Source of the DNA: Heterobilharzia americana
Lineage: Eukaryota > Platyhelminthes > Trematoda > Strigeidida > Schistosomatidae
DNA: 64,000 nucleotides
NCBI GenBank assembly: GCA_944470555.2
Contig: OX104127.1
Span: forward strand, 139,766,786 to 139,830,785
Reading direction: 5' to 3'
How positions within the stretch are numbered: position 1 is the first letter of the stretch; the number at the start of each line of letters is the position of its first letter. Of this stretch, positions 1 through 12,359 are shown one piece after another. The notes under the pieces were generated by a model, which searched no databases, was not told the DNA's origin, and worked only from the letters and a program-made list of their open reading frames with translations. The position numbers and the translations under genes are program-made.

Positions 1-94
1 GAGGCGAATGGATTGGTCTCTGTTGACATATAAACTCCTTGAACACATAACTGAATGTTACCTTAAGTTCCATTTTGATATGGGTTGCTTGAAA

Positions 95-262
95 GTGGTT
101 AGAACTGAGATTCAAAACATGCATTTCGTTTAATTTGGGACTTACCAGCTGAATATACCTATATTCCAGTGAGTAAGAATGTCCCCACTGAGACTTGAAC
201 CTAGCAACCGTCTTTTCAAATGTCAGATAGTTATCCACTAGAAAAAATGAATCCCATCTAAT
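95..262 (-). repeat. SINE-A (Sm-alpha-like) copy, decayed hammerhead
   Basis: Read on the minus strand, the order is a tRNA-like head with a B-box-like stretch (about 195-215), a short linker, and a hammerhead-like segment (about 95-175). The ribozyme core is damaged: the CTGATGA block reads CTGGTAA, although a GAAA and the GGGAC stem-II half survive. Assignment rests on the same order and spacing as the better copy at 62,611-62,689. Predicted inactive. Confidence 0.6.
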
Positions 263-1854
263 TTCATCTAGATCCTTTAGTCAATTATAAAAAGCATAGG
301 ATACCAATTCGATTTATTGAACATAGAGCAAACATCTTGTGGAATGGAAAAGTTATTATTCCAGATAGAAAATTTGAATTATCTCCAAGAATTTAAAGAA
401 ATTAGTGGTATATCGCTTTCGGGAGGATCTAACTTCTACTATGGTTCCATCTGGTTATGATACAACTAATGAATCGAAGACCCAAAAGTCAAAACTTGGG
501 TAAACCAACTACTTTCTTCATCTACTGTGGCATAACGTTTAACAATGAAGATTTGAAATACTCTTATAGCTCTCTTATGACAGCACTACAAATTTCTTAT
601 TCCCTTGTTTATTTCTCCTCTAAATTCACATATGCTATTTTCTACCTATCATTACACCTACACTACATCCGTTCACATCATTGAATGGTACCAGATGGCT
701 GCTTACTCAAACCTATGCTTTCCTACTGTTTAAAATGAGGCTGTACATGTTGTTTCAGTACGCTACCTTCAATGTTTCGAACTTCATGAAGATCATACAG
801 CATTCATATTTAACTAATTTCAGTTGCACTATGCCCTGTGAATATGAAACTAGCATCTAATATTGTAGTTTAATATTTCAAATAAGTTTGATTGTCTATC
901 CACTCTAAAAGTATATTCCATATGGGCTTATATTAGCCTCTGACTTACTTATGCTGTCTCTAAACTTCTGTCAAACCCCATTGTTAAACTGTTTCCTGGA
1001 AAAAAAATGCGAAGTTAAAATAGGAAACTGAAGGAAAGTGATAGAAAACTAACTAAAACAAGAGGCATTCAATCAGTATTAAATTATACTATCAGAGACA
1101 GTAGCTTTAACTTAGGTATGATAAACTAAATCAGTAATCAAAGGAAGTTGCTTAAGTACACCAGGCAGATATGATGGAATTCATGAACGCAGATAGATAG
1201 CTTCAGTGTTTAGTTTGTCATCCAGAAAACTAATAATAACCTCCTGATTATAAATTGGATAGTTAAAGTCACCTGCTGCACCTTTCTACATTTGATTTAT
1301 TATTTCTGGCGAACACGAAGTTCATTTGCTGCTGTCGCCATGGTCAAAGAACTCAAGTAAGATGGAAATAGAAATTATCTCTGTATTTATCAAAAATTAT
1401 TTTTTTCTTTTTCGTGTCATCCATCTCCAGTAAGAAGTGAAGTATCAAGGAGATAATTTACAAATTAAGCAACTTATCTATCAGTAATCTTTTTTGGTTC
1501 TCCTTTAAAGAAGTGTGTTTACAGAATACATTCAGCCAACTAGGTATGGTGATAATCTTGGTCTTTTTTTATCAGGACTGAGATAGATGTACGGAAAAGC
1601 TATAGGATATCCCACAAATGGGATCTTACTCTTATCCGTCTTAAAAGTAGTGGTCAAGATGACTAATTTTTATTTTTAAAGAAGAAACAATAGAGGGATT
1701 TTGCACTACCACTATATAATCGAACATATGCAGGATCTTCGATTTAGAGATAGGATATGAATCCTGCTACTACTGAAGTTTTCTTTTGACTTCAGTTATC
1801 ATTATTTTTTCACTTAAATACTAATCTGCTCAAACAAGGCTAACTCAGTCTAAT
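263..1854. other. Unassigned A+T-rich DNA, no gene seen
   Basis: I see no open frame with recognisable protein similarity, no RNA gene and no repeat I can assign. The 75-codon frame at 457-684 has low-complexity hydrophobic composition and no motif. Confidence 0.5.
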
Positions 1855-2130
1855 TTTATGGTGGTTTTCAACAGAGACTGGTATTACTTGGAGAATCACT
1901 GAAAACCTGGGAGCACTGAACGGCTGCTTCATGGTAGTTTTTTTCAGAAGTAGGAAAATGTGGACTGTTGGATTCCAACCCAATGGCTGATTGGTAACTT
2001 GGCAGTGTCTGATTTGTATCAGCAATGTTAGTGAGCACTGCTGAAAAGTTGAACACTAGAACAAAACAGCTGTCCACTGCTTGCAGGTTTTCAGTGGTTC
2101 TCCAGCTGATGTCAGTCTGCGATGAAAGCT
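1855..2130. repeat. Two SINE-B units in opposite orientation
   Basis: A minus-strand SINE-B 3' part (about 1,858-1,945) is followed by a plus-strand unit (about 1,950-2,130) with tRNA-like head, hammerhead region and 3' tail. In the plus unit the ribozyme segment (about 2,034-2,080) keeps the palindromic ACAGCTGT of helix III and the GTC cleavage triplet. The core reads CTGAAAA and the CGAAAC block reads CAAAAC, so it should be inactive. The head-to-head arrangement recurs elsewhere in the window. Confidence 0.6.
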
Positions 2131-2473
2131 ATCACGTTTGCAAAGATTAGCTATCTCATCAACATAAGTTTTTGCATTGACTAAGGTGACTTGAGAACAA
2201 AACTGTTTTCAGCTAAATGGTATGTATGTTATTTATTCAAGTGATAAGTAACTAGATGAACTCCGTGACCTTAAATAACTTTACTCTTAAAGTGTTTTTT
2301 TTTCTCTAGGTTAATTGACCAACCAATTTAGAAGTTATTTAGACTATATTCTGTACAATGAAGTAAAATTTCATCAGCTATCTGTGTTATCCACTGAGGA
2401 ATGTGTTGAAAAAAGGGATACTGTAGACGCGAACAATTACTACAGCTGTGAACAGATACACAGTAATTATTAA
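2131..2473. other. Unassigned DNA
   Basis: Nothing recognisable in 343 bases between two SINE copies. Confidence 0.45.
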
Positions 2474-2660
2474 TGATGGATAGTGAATAGCAGTGGAATC
2501 TAGGAGGTGGACTTCATCTTACTTGGGACTCACTAGTCAGCTGGATGTATCTGCCTGCCAATAAGTGATGCTGTTCCCACTAAGGCTCGAACTTGATGCC
2601 GATAGCTCTGAACCCTACAGAGTTATCCACTGGGTCAACGAGTCACGATAACCACTTCTT
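2474..2660 (-). repeat. SINE-A copy, decayed hammerhead
   Basis: On the minus strand a tRNA-like head with a GTTCGAG B-box-like block (about 2,585-2,595) leads into a hammerhead-like region (about 2,500-2,545). The catalytic block has an insertion (CTGACTAGTGAG) and the GAAA block is altered. It ends in the family's 3' stretch near 2,474-2,500. Confidence 0.65.
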
Positions 2661-2895
2661 GTGAGACAAGTATAGTTTTTATGTACACAAACATGCAGCC
2701 AGAAGGTCATAATGATTTGGTTTTATACAGCTACTATTCCATGAAAAGATTACGTTTCTATATAGTATATCATCAAAACACGCATGTATCTAAGTGTAAA
2801 ACGTGGGCACTCTGTTAGAATGTAATTTCATATTAGATCTGTTGATTTCATATAGCACATGAGATACAGTATCATTTATTTGATGAAGTTTTGAG

Positions 2896-3052
2896 CGTCC
2901 GAGGGTGACATGGAAGAGATTGTATGAGGAAGAAATGAAAGCTTATGGGCAGTAGTGGAGCCAGTTTAAAAACAAAGCAGAGAACAGAGTGAAATGGCGA
3001 CGTACTACTGAAGCCCTATATTCCACTAGGAACCAAAAGGACAAACAATAAT
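2896..3052 (+). mobile_element. RTE 3'-end fragment
   Basis: A short fragment of the RTE carboxy-terminal coding end. It encodes pieces like RVTW, EEMK and WRRTTEAL and the final STRNQKD-like ending, followed by an A-rich 3' tail. It corresponds to 32,878-33,040 of the full-length copy. The 5' truncation is typical of target-primed reverse transcription. Confidence 0.75.
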
Positions 3053-3632
3053 GAAAATCGAGCATAACTTATTACTCACTACCGCATCGAATTGACGTCT
3101 GATGTCAAGAGTCCTATTGTAAGAAAGTCGACAAAGGATGAGACTCAGAAGAATGTTTATTATGACATTTTGTAAACTTTCCATTGAAATATTCACTGGC
3201 ACAATACGTTTTATTTCCTCTTCTTCTTCTATCTCCGTTTTGCTCTTCGTATGGCTACATTATCTCCTGCGTTTCTCTGGGCAGAATATTTACCCATCAC
3301 TGGTAATTGCTTACTACTTCTACCGACCTCTCAACATATACTACTCATATCCATTCTCATCAGTAACACCCACTACACTATTACCTTGTGTTCTTGGATT
3401 TTAGTAGAAGTGAAATTCTCCACATCTCTTGTATGGGTATTGCATCATTTCATCAACAAAGACTAGGTAATCTCTCTCTCTTCACTTAACTATATTGAAC
3501 TTCAGTAAAGTTGCTTCATCCCATCCCATTGTGTGATTGTTTGTTAATGCCTACATTGTAGCAGCTGAGTTTTTTCAGGATTATTGAACCTATTAGAGTC
3601 TATCAATCTACATTTGGCTACGTCTCTATGCT
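3053..3632. other. Unassigned A+T-rich DNA
   Basis: No gene or assignable repeat. The overlapping frames at 3,138-3,404 and 3,251-3,466 have no recognisable domain and look like chance. Confidence 0.45.
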
Positions 3633-3880
3633 CGACCCGATTGGCTCAGCAGTAACATCGCCGACTACGATACTGAGTGACGCGGGTTCACATCCCAGGT
3701 GGGACATCAGTTCAGTTGAGTTTGCAAATACACCTTGCTGACCAGTGTCAACAAACAGGAAACCTCCTCCAACCAACTGACAACTCTACTAAGGTTCAAC
3801 ATGGACAGATGAAGACAGTCACAGAGACTGCCTATCTGGTCTTTATTCATAGAATTAACACCTAAGACTTAATAGGGATG
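3633..3880 (+). repeat. SINE-D copy: tRNA-like head plus hammerhead relic
   Basis: The head contains an A-box-like stretch (TGGCTCAGCAGTAAC, about 3,642-3,656) and a B-box-like GGGTTCACATCCC (about 3,684-3,696). About 30 bases later comes CCTTGCTGACCAGTGTC and then GGAAACCTCC, which align with the hammerhead-like segment reconstructed by comparing SINE-D copies. The core has lost its consensus (CTGACCA, GGAAAC). The 3' body resembles 9,330-9,400. Confidence 0.55.
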
Positions 3881-4029
3881 ACGCAACACCATCCTAGAAA
3901 TGTGGAGGATTTTACTCCCATTAAAAACAAAGAACACGAGGTAATAGGACTATCCAAATCAGATGTCAAAAGTTGTATGATTACTTTGATGAAATTATTA
4001 GCAATAATATGAAATATGAACCATTACAT

Positions 4030-4185
4030 TCCGACCCAGTAGCTCAGTCGTAACGTGCTGGCCACGAAACCTTAAGGTCACGGGTGAGTACTGCTGTCAA
4101 GTCACATACTAAGACAAATCAGATGTCCAGTGCTCTCAGGTTTCCAATGTTTCTTCAACTGATGTCAATTCATCATGAATACTAA
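4030..4185 (+). repeat. SINE-B copy, decayed hammerhead
   Basis: A tRNA-like head (CCCAGTAGCTCAGTCGTAAC, near 4,034) is followed by a hammerhead-like region (about 4,088-4,135) in which CTGAGGAG has become CTGTCAAG. The tail contains the family motif CAACTGATGTCA and ends near 4,185. Confidence 0.65.
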
Positions 4186-5019
4186 CCTAAAATCAATAAA
4201 CTACTAGCCACAAACCTTCAAATTCAATAATTCTGGAATGTTATGCCCACTGTAATATATATTCACGTATGTGCAGCTAAGTAGATAAGTTCATCGGAAA
4301 TAAAAAACTTTCTTCGTTGCAGCTGTCTATGATCAAATAAATAAATCTAATGTGAAAAACGCCTATCTGATATAGAAGTAATGTGAAATTGGAATACTCT
4401 CAATCACCAGGTTTTTCATTTGCTTTTCAAACTCCTTTTCTTTCATCTCATTTAGTTATCCTGACCTCGAGAATGGCTAGAATTTCTCTCCTACATGCAA
4501 TTCTGGAAGGTCATATATGACTTCAGTAGTATGTTTTCAGGTAAAGTGAGGCAGTACATATCATATTCAGTTAAACTATATTTGGCCTAAATTGTGTGAC
4601 CTTTACGAATTTTTCCTATCGAAAAAGTTCTTCTAATCTGACTATTTAGCTTTTTATACGGCCTTTCAACAAACAAAAAATAACAAATTCTAACGTCACT
4701 GTTTCTGTCTGAACTTTTGGGATGAATCATACGATATATTTCAAGGTCAGTAGGTGAAACTCTGAAAAACATGTGACAATAACTGCTGAGATGAGAAACA
4801 TGTTTGATCCTAGTCTAGTAGCTTTATGTGTTTGCTCAATTCAACCTTCATATCGCAAAAATTCACATTAAATAGTGAAATCCTTGTGACTAACAGTTCT
4901 CGGTTGGAAGAAACAAATGATGTGATATAACATCTTCATATTCCGTCGAGCAGATGAGTGATTACAATGGTAAGACGAGTTTTATTGATTCTTTCTCCGT
5001 CTTTACACTATCATACCCG
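4186..5019. other. Unassigned A+T-rich DNA
   Basis: No gene, RNA or assignable repeat. The 61-codon minus-strand frame at 4,587-4,772 has no recognisable motif. Confidence 0.45.
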
Positions 5020-5125
5020 CTGATGTTTACATGAGACGTATCCCTAATAAGTTACGCATTCTTATCAGACCAATACTAGCCTATATGCCAATAGTGGCTG
5101 GTCAATTCAGTCCTATCAACGACAG
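5020..5125 (+). repeat. SINE-A 3'-body fragment
   Basis: Resembles the portion of SINE-A downstream of the ribozyme (compare 62,700-62,790): the order of GCCTATATGCCAATAGTG and GGTCAATTCAGTCC is shared. No ribozyme or tRNA-like head is attached. Confidence 0.45.
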
Positions 5126-5159
5126 GGAAATACAAATCACATCATCGCTATCATGATTC

Positions 5160-7180
5160 AAGATGGTGAAGCAGAAGATAAACCATCGCAAGGATGAACA
5201 ACGAAAAGAGGAACTGAACACAACATATAAAACACTACACTGACAAAGAAGTGAAAAGGAGTGCACGGAAAGACAAAAGATACTTCTACGACATGTTGCC
5301 AAGCCAAGCAGAACAGGCTGCATGTAAGGAAGAGAAACCTGACAACATCAAATCAAATAACCAGGTTACTGCTATCTGGGAGGAAATAGATCAACACAGA
5401 TGAAACCAATAAAAGATGATGAAGGAAATCTAAATACCAAAGAAGAGAAACAATGTGTTGACCACTTCAAAAAACTCTTCAGTCGACCACCACCATCTGC
5501 ACTTCACCCAGAAATACCACCAGCAGTTCAGCCACAGAATTACCAGTGAACACAAGCCCTACGACAAAAGCAGAAGTGAAGTCCTCAACGGCACGCCATA
5601 AAGTTGGTGAAATCCGGGGAAGCAGTAGGACCAGATGGAATTCCACCAGAAGCACTGAAAACAGACACTGAGACATCAGCAGACATCTTCACACCACACC
5701 ATTTCTGCAGAAGGCTTGCAAGGAAGGAAGGAAGGAAAGGCACATACTGATCAATTGGAAGAAGGACTACCCTGTCAAACTACAAAGGAAGGGAGACTCT
5801 CAAAGACTTTGCAAGAAATGGTGAGGAATCATGCTCCAACTCTGTCCACCCACAGCAAGCTAAATATTAGGCCACATCATCCTGGAGAAAGTAAACAATG
5901 CTGTGTATTCGAAACCACCACTGGAAGAGGCTGGTAACCTGACTGGTTGGCTGGCTGGCTGGAAGAAAAAATCATGTGTGGATCAAATTGCAACGCGATG
6001 CGACGCGACGCTACGCTACGCTACACATCATCATAGAAGAGAGTATAGAATGGTAGAATGGCAACTCTCTACCTCACATTTATTGACTTTGAAAAGACCT
6101 TCGATTGAGGCGTCGACCGAGAAGTAATTTGGGAGGCAGCTGCTCCATCACTACCCTTTTAGTGTCACAAACCTTTATCAACCTCATTCAACAGCTATAT
6201 GCAACATGATGAGGCTACATGCGAAGTGATTGACAATGGGAAGCTGAGTGATGCCTTTGAAGTGATGACAGGGGATAGGTGTAAGACAAGGTTGTCGTCT
6301 AATATCATCGATGATCTTCCTGATTGTGGCTGACTTGACTTGACTCGACTGGATTGGAATGGAATGAATCGTGCAACAAACCGTGAGGAGCTGTGAGAAG
6401 AGGCGTATACACTGACGGGATGGATAAGAAGACTCTAGAAGATTTGGATTTCGCCAACGACGATGATTTATGTCACACTAACTCGAAGATCTACAGGTGA
6501 GAGCCAACGAGTTGACAGTAGAGGTGAGGCGAGGCGAGGCAGGGCAGTGAAGGAAGACGGAACTTCCTTCAGGTGAACGTAGAGAAGACAGACATGATGA
6601 AGATACCCAACCAATCATCATCATCAACAACAACAACAATAATAAGAAGCATCAATCACCATGAACGGGAGAAATCCAAAGCAAGTAATCTCTTTCACCC
6701 ACCCATCTACCTAGGCAGCTTCGTTTCAACTACTGGTGGGACAGGCACAGATGAGGATGTGAAAACCAGCCAAGATCGGAAAGACACCAAGACAGAATTT
6801 CCTGCATCAATCTGAAATCAGTGTAGAGATGTGCTTCACTGCACTCCACTCCACTCAGCATAAAGCGCGAACAACATCCGGATCACCAACACTCATTCAG
6901 TCAAGTAAGTCAGTGCTTCGATGTGATGGTTGAGAGACTCGGCGCGTTACGAAAAGCATTTCCAACAAACTACAAACATTCATCAACAGCTGCTCTGCTA
7001 TCTACCCTCAATCGATACTGAGGAATAGACAGATGACCAGAATAATAAGAATAAACAACAAGGAACTCTGACTGTTCCCACAATGAACCAACCAACAACC
7101 CTCTCATCGTTCAACAAATATTGAGTGGAGGAAAGTGGAGATGGACTGGACTGGACTGGATTGAATTGAATTGAATTGGA
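5160..7180 (+). mobile_element. RTE-beta copy 1, 5'-truncated and decayed
   Basis: Contains the RTE reverse transcriptase order in broken frames. AVGPDGIPPEAL-like residues lie near 5,620-5,660, a degraded NWRG region near 5,820, FID-like and SVDRE-like stretches near 6,075-6,125, and a catalytic block that reads FANDDD instead of FADD near 6,450. The carboxy end is near 7,140. Short tandem expansions sit inside former coding sequence: AAGG (about 5,720), ACGC/TACGC (about 5,990-6,025), GACTT/GACTG (about 6,330-6,360), ACTCC (about 6,842) and GAATT (about 7,160). The same sites are expanded in copies at 13.5, 25.4 and 45.4 kb. It cannot encode a working protein. Confidence 0.85.
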
Positions 7181-7734
7181 TTGGGACTTGTGTTAGGCAA
7201 GTCGTTCAAGCGGCTAACTGTTCGCCTATCCTGGGACTGACTGGAAGAGTCAAAGGTGGCTAGGCATGACTTGGCGGTGTCCATGATGGATACTTGTGTT
7301 AGGTTAGCATTCGTAGGGACCGCATAACTCTCCGTTTGATGTCCAGGAGACCATGCAACTCAGGAGGATGAGACACTGGCAGACATGGCTCGTAACCGAA
7401 ACCAGTAGCAATCGTGCTCCACTCTTCTTCCTTCCATTACCGAAAAGTAAAACTAAAGTAATGAGGGCTTTCCTCATGTATGTCTGACACTGATGATCTA
7501 ATAAGCTATTTACTTCCTATTTTTTATTCTTTTCTTTGTGTGTCTTTCTAATTTTGCTTCACTATTTGGGTAGTACATTCCTTGTACCAATATCCTACAT
7601 ATGTATACTCAGTCCTCCTTGTTAACTTGCTTCAACATGGATTTCGCCAAGTTCTCATGCGAAGCTGTGACTTATGGGGTTAACTAGGTTAAATATGAGG
7701 ATGGATAGTGATTGATGATATTGGGTGATGGTCG
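7181..7734. other. Unclassified sequence, possibly another repeat's end
   Basis: Fairly G+C-rich compared with its surroundings. It holds a 44-codon stretch without a stop at about 7,345-7,480 whose translation contains the runs RMRHWQTWLVTETSS and LFFLPLPKSKTKV. I suspect the end of a long interspersed element but cannot name it. Confidence 0.25.
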
Positions 7735-7965
7735 CGTTGTATTTCTAATTAACAGTGGTACAAAAAGTGGACGACTGGATACCAACTTACTGGTTGAATG
7801 ATAATGTGCTCATTGTAAGACGACGGTTTTTCGTTCGCTCCCTTGTGAAGTCATGTGTGTGTCTGTGCGCACTTCTAGGGAGTCTCAAATAATGCCGAAA
7901 CAACTGTTCACTGCTCAAGGGTTTTCAGTGTTTCTCTGACTGATATTATTACCGAATGAAAACTG
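7735..7965 (+). repeat. SINE-B copy, decayed hammerhead
   Basis: Leader and tRNA-like region (about 7,735-7,840) precede a hammerhead-like segment (about 7,868-7,925). It keeps GTGCGCACT, a CCGAAAC block and ACTGTTCACTGC, but CTGAGGAG reads CTAGGGAG. The 3' tail with CTGACTGATATTATT is a mutated form of the family end. Confidence 0.6.
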
Positions 7966-8694
7966 TATGGAATGTTCATTTATTATTGTTGGGGAAAAAA
8001 ATGCTTATTTGAACCGTTAGTCCAGGTATATTGTCAATTTTTTACCCGGATATCGGACGACAATTGAATGTTCCATTCTGAAGTCGATTTTGGAATTTTT
8101 ATAACCAACTGCATAAATATTAAAACGTTCATTCTGGTAGGCTTACTTATAAAAAGAAAACTTTAACACAGTCATGGTTGCCAACAGAGAACACTATTAT
8201 GCATTGTCCCACAAAGTGATACATCAAAAACAATTCAATGAATGACTAGTAAGAATCATTCAATGTTCAATTAGACTTGAAAAAGGAAATTAATTCTTCC
8301 ACTGGCCCTTTTTTAATTCAACATCAATGCCTAATAGGATATTGATGACTGAACTAAATGTAGCGAAAATATTGATTGAATAAAACAAGATACAATCTGG
8401 CAATAGGAATCCTTGGACTAGCTAGGCACTAAAACAAACACCAAAGTACAATTAAAATTGTTAGTTTTTAAGATCATCGAGTAATATACAAAAGTCTGAG
8501 TACACAACCCAAGCACTTAGTATTTTTTTCATGCTTATCAATAAAAATGAACAGGTTCTGGATGAAAAAAAGATTTCTTTCTACCAGCATCTATGTCATC
8601 GAATTTGTAGGGTTGTATTCGAATTGACAATGAATCAAATGTACTTATCAAATTTACTAGATCTGATATATTAGACGGACTGAAAGTTGAACAG
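7966..8694. other. Unassigned A+T-rich DNA
   Basis: No gene, RNA or recognisable repeat. Confidence 0.45.
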
Positions 8695-8850
8695 GAAGCC
8701 AAACAATGAGTGACTTTATGGTCAACTCTAACAACTGCTGAAATAACCAGGTTTAGGGATTCTGGTTATAAAGTTAGTTTTTCACAACATATTGGAAAGC
8801 AACTGTTTGTGTTAGCAGTTTTTAGAGTAGTCTTTAAAGTTGTTCCAAAC
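8695..8850. repeat. FB fold-back unit
   Basis: The left end carries the family signature CAACTGCTGAAATAACCA (8,729-8,746) preceded by GTGACTTTA. About 90 bases later the reverse complement of the same signature appears in mutated form (TGTTAGCAGTTTTTAGAG, then TCTTTAAAG). The unit can therefore form a hairpin with arms of about 40 bp. It resembles a short non-autonomous fold-back or MITE-like repeat. No coding capacity. Confidence 0.55.
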
Positions 8851-9189
8851 AATGAGTGACTTTTCATTTATCTTAGGTAAAACGGCCTATTCTGATGTTC
8901 TATTGTTCCTTATTCTGAAAACAAAACCTCCTTTACTGAGATAGAATTTTCTAATACATATCATCAAGGATATCGGATAACTTGATAAAAGACTACTGGC
9001 TACCTCATAGGCTTATCACTAAAATTTGAAATGTTCATACCTAACTAACATACATCAAAGTGCATTGTGATACTGAGTCACGTAGCCTGGCGGTCACATT
9101 GCAAAATAGTCGATAGAATTCGATCAGTACCTAGGACTAGACTACATGATGTTGGTTAACCTTAATGACCAATCAATGTATACTCTCCA
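8851..9189. other. Unassigned DNA
   Basis: Nothing assignable. Confidence 0.4.
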
Positions 9190-9430
9190 GTTCTGCAGGA
9201 GGTGATTCACTGCAGAACAGCTCAGTAGTAACGATCTTGACTGCAGCATTGAATGACATGAGTTTTAATCTTAGGCGGGACATCATTTCCATAGATGTTT
9301 CAGATACGCCTTGTTCACGAGTGCTAAAAACACAAAATCCAGGTCCAGGGCTTCCTGCCGATTACCTCCGTCCAACTAAATGTTTATACCATTTTGAACG
9401 AGACAATTTGAGAAGTGTTTCTAGGTTTCA
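9190..9430 (+). repeat. SINE-D copy
   Basis: A-box-like GCTCAGTAGTAACGATCTTG (from about 9,220) and then GGCGGGACATCA as in the copy at 3,633. The hammerhead-like region (about 9,307-9,350) reads CCTTGTTCACGAGTGC, then CACAAAATCCAGGTCCAGGG. The GTC cleavage triplet and the 3' helix-I strand CAGGG are retained; the core is not. Confidence 0.55.
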
Positions 9431-10390
9431 TAAGTGGTAATCACTCACCTTTTGAAATTCATCAACCAAAGGATTTCTTAACACTGATCAGTTAGTTTTA
9501 CTGATTTCTATGGGTTGTATGACTTTCGATAGCAACTATTAGGCACATAACTTTCAAAAGTGACGGTAACCGATCGACCTGATATGCTGTGCTGTATCGG
9601 TGAATTCATTGTTAAGTTATTTCTTCTATCAAAGGTTTTGTAAAGTTTTACTATAAGATGTGATAACAGCCATTGAATGAAGCGGGAATCCTGACTGCTT
9701 TAATGGAAAAAAGTTACATAGTGGCTGTGTTATCGGATGCTGTAGAATGTCTTGTAAACCCTTGAACAGCATTATGGGCAATCCCTGTCAATTGCAGATC
9801 CTATGTCTGGTTTCCTTGTACATCAGTTAAACCTGGAACTAGAAAGACCAGAATATGAATCAACTACTTAAGAAGTATGGTCAACAACTTTAGCGGACTA
9901 AAATTTTCATCTTAATTTAATGTGAATTTATTTGTGTGAAACTCAGTTTATCTCTGAATGAGTTGATATCAACAAATTATTCACTCCCATTTCTACTGTT
10001 AAACCTACACTAGGACAAGATTTTAGGATAGTTGCCAATCAACATGAAGATGTAGATGAGTATTTTTTTTTGTGGCAACTGCATAAAGCTAAGACGATAA
10101 CAAAAAAATGATCCGTAATTCGGCGGTATATGCTGTTCAGAAACACTGACTTTTCTCAAACTCTCTAAAACTCCAGGATACCCATATGTCTCTACCTAGT
10201 GAACTGTTGGTGTAATAATGACAGTTAGTCCTCTGTAAAACAAATCTAACAAAGTTTATGTACTCCATACGAAATAGAAACAGTTGTCAAAAACTGCCAA
10301 ATCTCATTTCATATACAGGTAATAGAAAGCTTGCCATGAGATAATCTTTTAGACATAAAAACTTGAATAAAGCATAAAAAGAATCTGACT
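9431..10390. other. Unassigned A+T-rich DNA
   Basis: No gene or assignable repeat in 960 bases. Confidence 0.45.
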
Positions 10391-10665
10391 GGTAGCTAGC
10401 AGTGGAAACCAGGACGTGATTTGGTGTTTGAAGAGATGGTATTGGGTTCTAGTCTCAGTGGAAACAACATCACTAATTGGGGTGTAGGTATATCCAGCTG
10501 ACGGATTCAAAAACACGCTTTCTGGATTCCAGTGCTAGCCACCAAGCAGGTTACAAAACAATAAGTAATCAAGCAGTACCAAGGCACTCACATAGGAGCC
10601 CTACTGGAAACAGAAGCTGAGTAATTCGACCCAGTATAACAACGATGGATTGTAAGTATCAAACA
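10391..10665. repeat. SINE-A fold-back copy
   Basis: Starts with a minus-strand SINE-A 3' end (GGTAGCTAGCAGTGGAAACC) and continues in the plus sense with a ribozyme relic (about 10,488-10,535), GGATTCCAGTGCTAGCCACC and the long 3' body to about 10,665. The ribozyme has lost most of stem II (CTGACGGATTCAAAAACACG). Confidence 0.6.
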
Positions 10666-11424
10666 ATATAAAAGGAACTTTCATACGACTATTTTTTTAC
10701 TTGTGTAATGGGAGAATTAGTCACGTATACAATCCGATAATCTTAGTAAAGAAGGAAGCCATTTCATTTTGACTGAATCTTGTCAACTCCTGACAACCTT
10801 GAATATCATGATACTTTAGGTTGGCCAGACCAAGATGTGGCACCAGTCCATTAAATCTCTGTAGGTGACCTAAAAAAAATGTTAAGTAAACCAAAATATC
10901 AAGTTAATTATAATTCACTAAAATAGATACAATGATACAAAAACTTGAGAAGTTATGCTTTATGATGCAAAATAGTAATACCAATGTTATGAATAATAAC
11001 TGGTTACTTGAATGCTATCTCTTCAACACTGTCCAACACAATTTTAGTATATTCCTATGTGAGTTTCAGAAGGCGATAATTGTTAGCGCTCCAGAGTAGA
11101 CGTTGGTTAGCTTGACTGCCATTATAGTTGGGCACAGGATGAAACGTCTTGTGTAATCAGGGGGCAGTCAGTGAGTGTTCACGTCAGACAGTAGTTAACA
11201 AAGGCAGAACTTGGCGTAGATAGAAGCGCCTCATATTTCCAGGTCTAACAACCAAACTGCTATGATACTGCCACAACCGAAAAAATTCCATTTTTATGTA
11301 GTACAGATAAACAATATGCGTTCTTACAAGCATTAGGAAGAATGTACAAAATGTGTGAGAAAAAAAAGGATGAAAAGGTAAGACCATTTTTCATTCTAAT
11401 GGTTTACCGATGATTGCATGCTGT
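10666..11424. other. Unassigned DNA
   Basis: No supported gene. The minus frame at 11,184-11,387 is short, with no motif. Confidence 0.4.
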
Positions 11425-11760
11425 TTCCATATCTGTGACTATTGGTCGGAGACTTTTTGGGAGATACACACTACCTCGCTGGGGTCCTCAAGACAAAAGG
11501 AATCAGTGTTTAGGACTGACTCTTGGCGACATGGTCAGAAATCAGTCACAATGGTGCAGTTGTATTCACTTCTTGACATATTCTAAAGCTTGAATATTCA
11601 CATTAACCTTTGTCCTCAGATTGTTTATTCTCTCGCACAATCTTTTGTCTACTTTGATATCACTTTTATTCTATCCATCTGTGAAGTGTGGCAAACTGAA
11701 CAGATACACTTGTGTTCAAGGTTCTACATTGATTTTGTGTCTGTCTATTCATCATGATAC
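11425..11760 (+). mobile_element. LINE-X 3' end
   Basis: Translation of about 11,440-11,580 gives RYTLPRWGPQDKRNQ followed by LGDMVRNQSQW and CIHFL. The same carboxy-terminal signature (WLETLGNMAQNRCQWRR) is seen at 44.5-44.6 kb on the minus strand. The roughly 170 bases after the stop match 42,840-43,000, so this is a dispersed 3' UTR. It resembles the end of a trematode non-LTR element that I cannot name. Confidence 0.6.
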
Positions 11761-12057
11761 ATAGCTAAACTGAAAAGTTAACGTAATTTACTTCACCAAA
11801 GAAAATAGAATATCGATCAGTGGTTAAGACGAGCAGAAACAGTCATAACAAAGTGGCAAATCATAAAGGAAATTTCAAGGAGGGTTAATTAATGACAACA
11901 ATTGTTACAATTATATACATAATTTAATGGAAGTTTGTGTTTTAGTTGATTTATTAGAACAGTATAAGAAAGTGTTATTGTCAAGACTACTTTTCTGATA
12001 CAATTACTGTCCATAGTTAAAGCAAGATAACGCCACAACTTTAAGACATGCATTGTA

Positions 12058-12105
12058 TGTGAAACATGCCTCCTGTATTCCACTGCTAGCCACTATCCAT
12101 CTTTA
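12058..12105 (+). repeat. SINE-A tail fragment
   Basis: Contains the family stretch CCACTGCTAGCCACTATCCA (12,080-12,099) and a partial GAAAC block just before, without the CTGATGA half of the ribozyme. Confidence 0.65.
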
Positions 12106-12359
12106 ATGTCATGATTTATATAGTTCTAATTTTTTCGCCTTTCATATGACTTTGGCAGTAGGATTTTCCATATATCCGGAAGAGGCTCCAAGTCATTCCT
12201 GTTGAATGGATTTGGTATTGATTTGATAAGTTAATTTTTTTAAGGATTGCCACTATATCCATCCAATCGTGTGATTTTGAGCTACTGCATGCATAGCTAA
12301 GACCGAGTTTTTTCCCATATTCCTTATCTTACCAGGATCTACCAAATTTGGTTTGAATT
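12106..12359. other. Unassigned DNA
   Basis: Nothing recognised. Confidence 0.4.
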
